Positions 5,044 through 5,579 of a stretch of 5,579 nucleotides of DNA are shown here, piece by piece. The stretch lies in the NCBI GenBank assembly GCA_003164275.1, contig PLSY01000095.1:1-5579 (forward strand), written 5' to 3'. Origin of the DNA: Acidimicrobiaceae bacterium (GTDB lineage Bacteria; Actinomycetota; Acidimicrobiia; Acidimicrobiales; RAAP-2). Position 1 is the first letter of the stretch; each line of letters starts with the position of its first letter. Position numbers and translations under genes: made by a program. The notes under the pieces are model-generated. The model had not been told where the DNA came from. It was given only the letters and a program-made list of their open reading frames with translations, and did no database searches.

Positions 5044-5049
5044 ACGCTA
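5044..5049 (-). promoter_or_regulatory. Candidate -10 box (TAGCGT) for leaderless minus-strand gene
   Basis: On the minus strand TAGCGT ends 7 nt before ATG 5036, matching the TANNNT plus 6-7 nt layout of leaderless starts. No clear -35 box was found. Confidence 0.35.
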
Positions 5050-5130
5050 GTTGCCTTCGAATCAGAGACTTGGCCCGACGACCTCCAGCCAGCCGGCAGT
5101 CGAACACGGTGACCTCGCCGAGTGCGATGA

Positions 5131-5135
5131 GGAGG
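5131..5135 (+). promoter_or_regulatory. Ribosome binding site GGAGG before the 62-residue ORF
   Basis: GGAGG with a 4-nt spacer precedes ATG 5140. This is the main evidence that the short ORF is translated. Confidence 0.5.
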
Positions 5136-5139
5136 GAAG

Positions 5140-5328
5140 ATGTCCAATAGAATCGACGGATCAATCGAGACTCCCGAGGGACACAAGTTGTTGATTCGTC
5201 GCCGATTGACCTACTACCACTTGCTCCTCCCTCACAGTCGGGTCCGGTCTGGTGAGTTCCATGAGACTCCTAGGACGCAAGGTAGCCGACGTTTGGAGCT
5301 GCCGTTCAGCTTCGTTGTCGCTGCCTGA
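5140..5328 (+). CDS. Possible small protein (62 residues), unknown
   Basis: MSNRIDGSIETPEGHK begins an ORF with a good ribosome binding site, and its first half has plausible coding character. The second half is Arg/His-rich and less convincing. There is no membrane helix, cysteine or known motif; RRRLTYYHLLL is the only hydrophobic-basic patch. An ORF of similar size on the opposite strand (5161-5412) overlaps it but has no supporting site. The spacing after the divergent minus-strand gene allows a promoter between 5050 and 5130. A weak inverted repeat GGCCC...GGGCC (5329-5333, 5357-5361) starts right after the stop. It could be a small gene, a leader peptide for the gene at 5411, or a decayed remnant. 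Confidence 0.45.
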   Translation: MSNRIDGSIETPEGHKLLIRRRLTYYHLLLPHSRVRSGEFHETPRTQGSRRLELPFSFVVAA

Positions 5329-5398
5329 GGCCCGACTGGAGCTACTACCGTCAATGGGGCCACATAGAGCGATCTCGCGGAAGAACAACTGCGAAGCG

Positions 5399-5404
5399 TA
5401 GAGT
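5399..5404 (+). promoter_or_regulatory. Candidate -10 box (TAGAGT) for leaderless gene at 5411
   Basis: TAGAGT ends 6 nt before ATG 5411 and also contains the in-frame TAG (5399-5401) that bounds the ORF. No ribosome binding site is present, so a leaderless start is a reasonable reading. Confidence 0.35.
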
Positions 5405-5410
5405 ATCTGC

Positions 5411-5579
5411 ATGGCGGAAGATGAGGGGGTATTCCAGTTCCAACTTGACTCTGAGGTCTCCGTTTATGACGAAGAGGCGCTACTCGGCTGGATAGTCGAA
5501 CAGGTGAGCAAGATTCCCACGAAGTACGACTGCGTCAAAGGATGGAGGGACCCTCTTGTAAACGCTGATCGAAAACAGC
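5411..5579 (+). CDS. N-terminal part of an acidic protein, truncated by the window edge
   Basis: From ATG 5411 the frame stays open to the last base, giving 56 residues that begin MAEDEGVFQFQLDSEVSVYD. The segment is acidic at first, then has an apparent helix (EEALLGWIVEQVSK) followed by YDCVKGWRDPLV. It has no signal peptide. It is too short to assign. An in-frame TAG at 5399-5401 makes ATG 5411 the first possible start, and coding character is good. It follows the 62-residue ORF on the same strand by 82 bp and may be expressed from its own promoter. Confidence 0.65.
   Translation, partial: MAEDEGVFQFQLDSEVSVYDEEALLGWIVEQVSKIPTKYDCVKGWRDPLVNADRKQ

Noticed and set aside
5037..5186. 50-residue N-terminal extension of the minus-strand hypothetical
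   Set aside because: The extra part is Arg/Pro-rich with no coding character, overlaps the start of the 62-residue ORF, and has no ribosome binding site at its start.

Overview
The window looks like chromosomal or accessory DNA of an actinobacterium. The clearest evidence is a WhiB-type iron-sulfur regulator on the minus strand, since this family is essentially confined to Actinomycetota and their phages. Moderately high GC, frequent GTG starts and several starts without a Shine-Dalgarno sequence but with a TANNNT box 6-7 nt upstream (leaderless-type) fit this. No genus can be named. I saw no rRNA, tRNA, CRISPR array, insertion sequence or integrase.

Positions 1-2512 (plus strand) hold envelope or export genes: the tail of an upstream gene (1-150); a two-TM protein with ten uninterrupted Gly-X-Y triplets and a large unknown C-terminal domain (155-1249); a single-TM protein with a Ser/Thr-rich stalk and a four-cysteine outer domain (1336-1923); and a small secreted four-cysteine protein with a signal peptide (2090-2512). 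A weak terminator and two inverted repeats lie between the last two genes.

Positions 2537-3912 hold the WhiB-like gene (minus strand, convergent with the secreted protein gene). Divergent from it is a two-gene unit: a 103-residue protein of unknown function and a 204-residue protein with a PD-(D/E)XK nuclease-like motif. A strong hairpin at 3922-3953 closes this unit.

Positions 3975-5579 hold a repeat-containing leader, a 143-residue helical hypothetical (4045-4476), a convergent 187-residue hypothetical on the minus strand (4473-5036) whose stop codon overlaps the previous one, a possible 62-residue ORF with a strong ribosome binding site (5140-5328), and the start of an acidic protein that runs off the window (5411-5579).

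The two most interesting groups are the collagen-like membrane protein with its two exported neighbours, and the nuclease-like protein with its small partner beside a WhiB regulator. Neither can be assigned to a known system from sequence alone. Any functional link within a group is inferred only from position.
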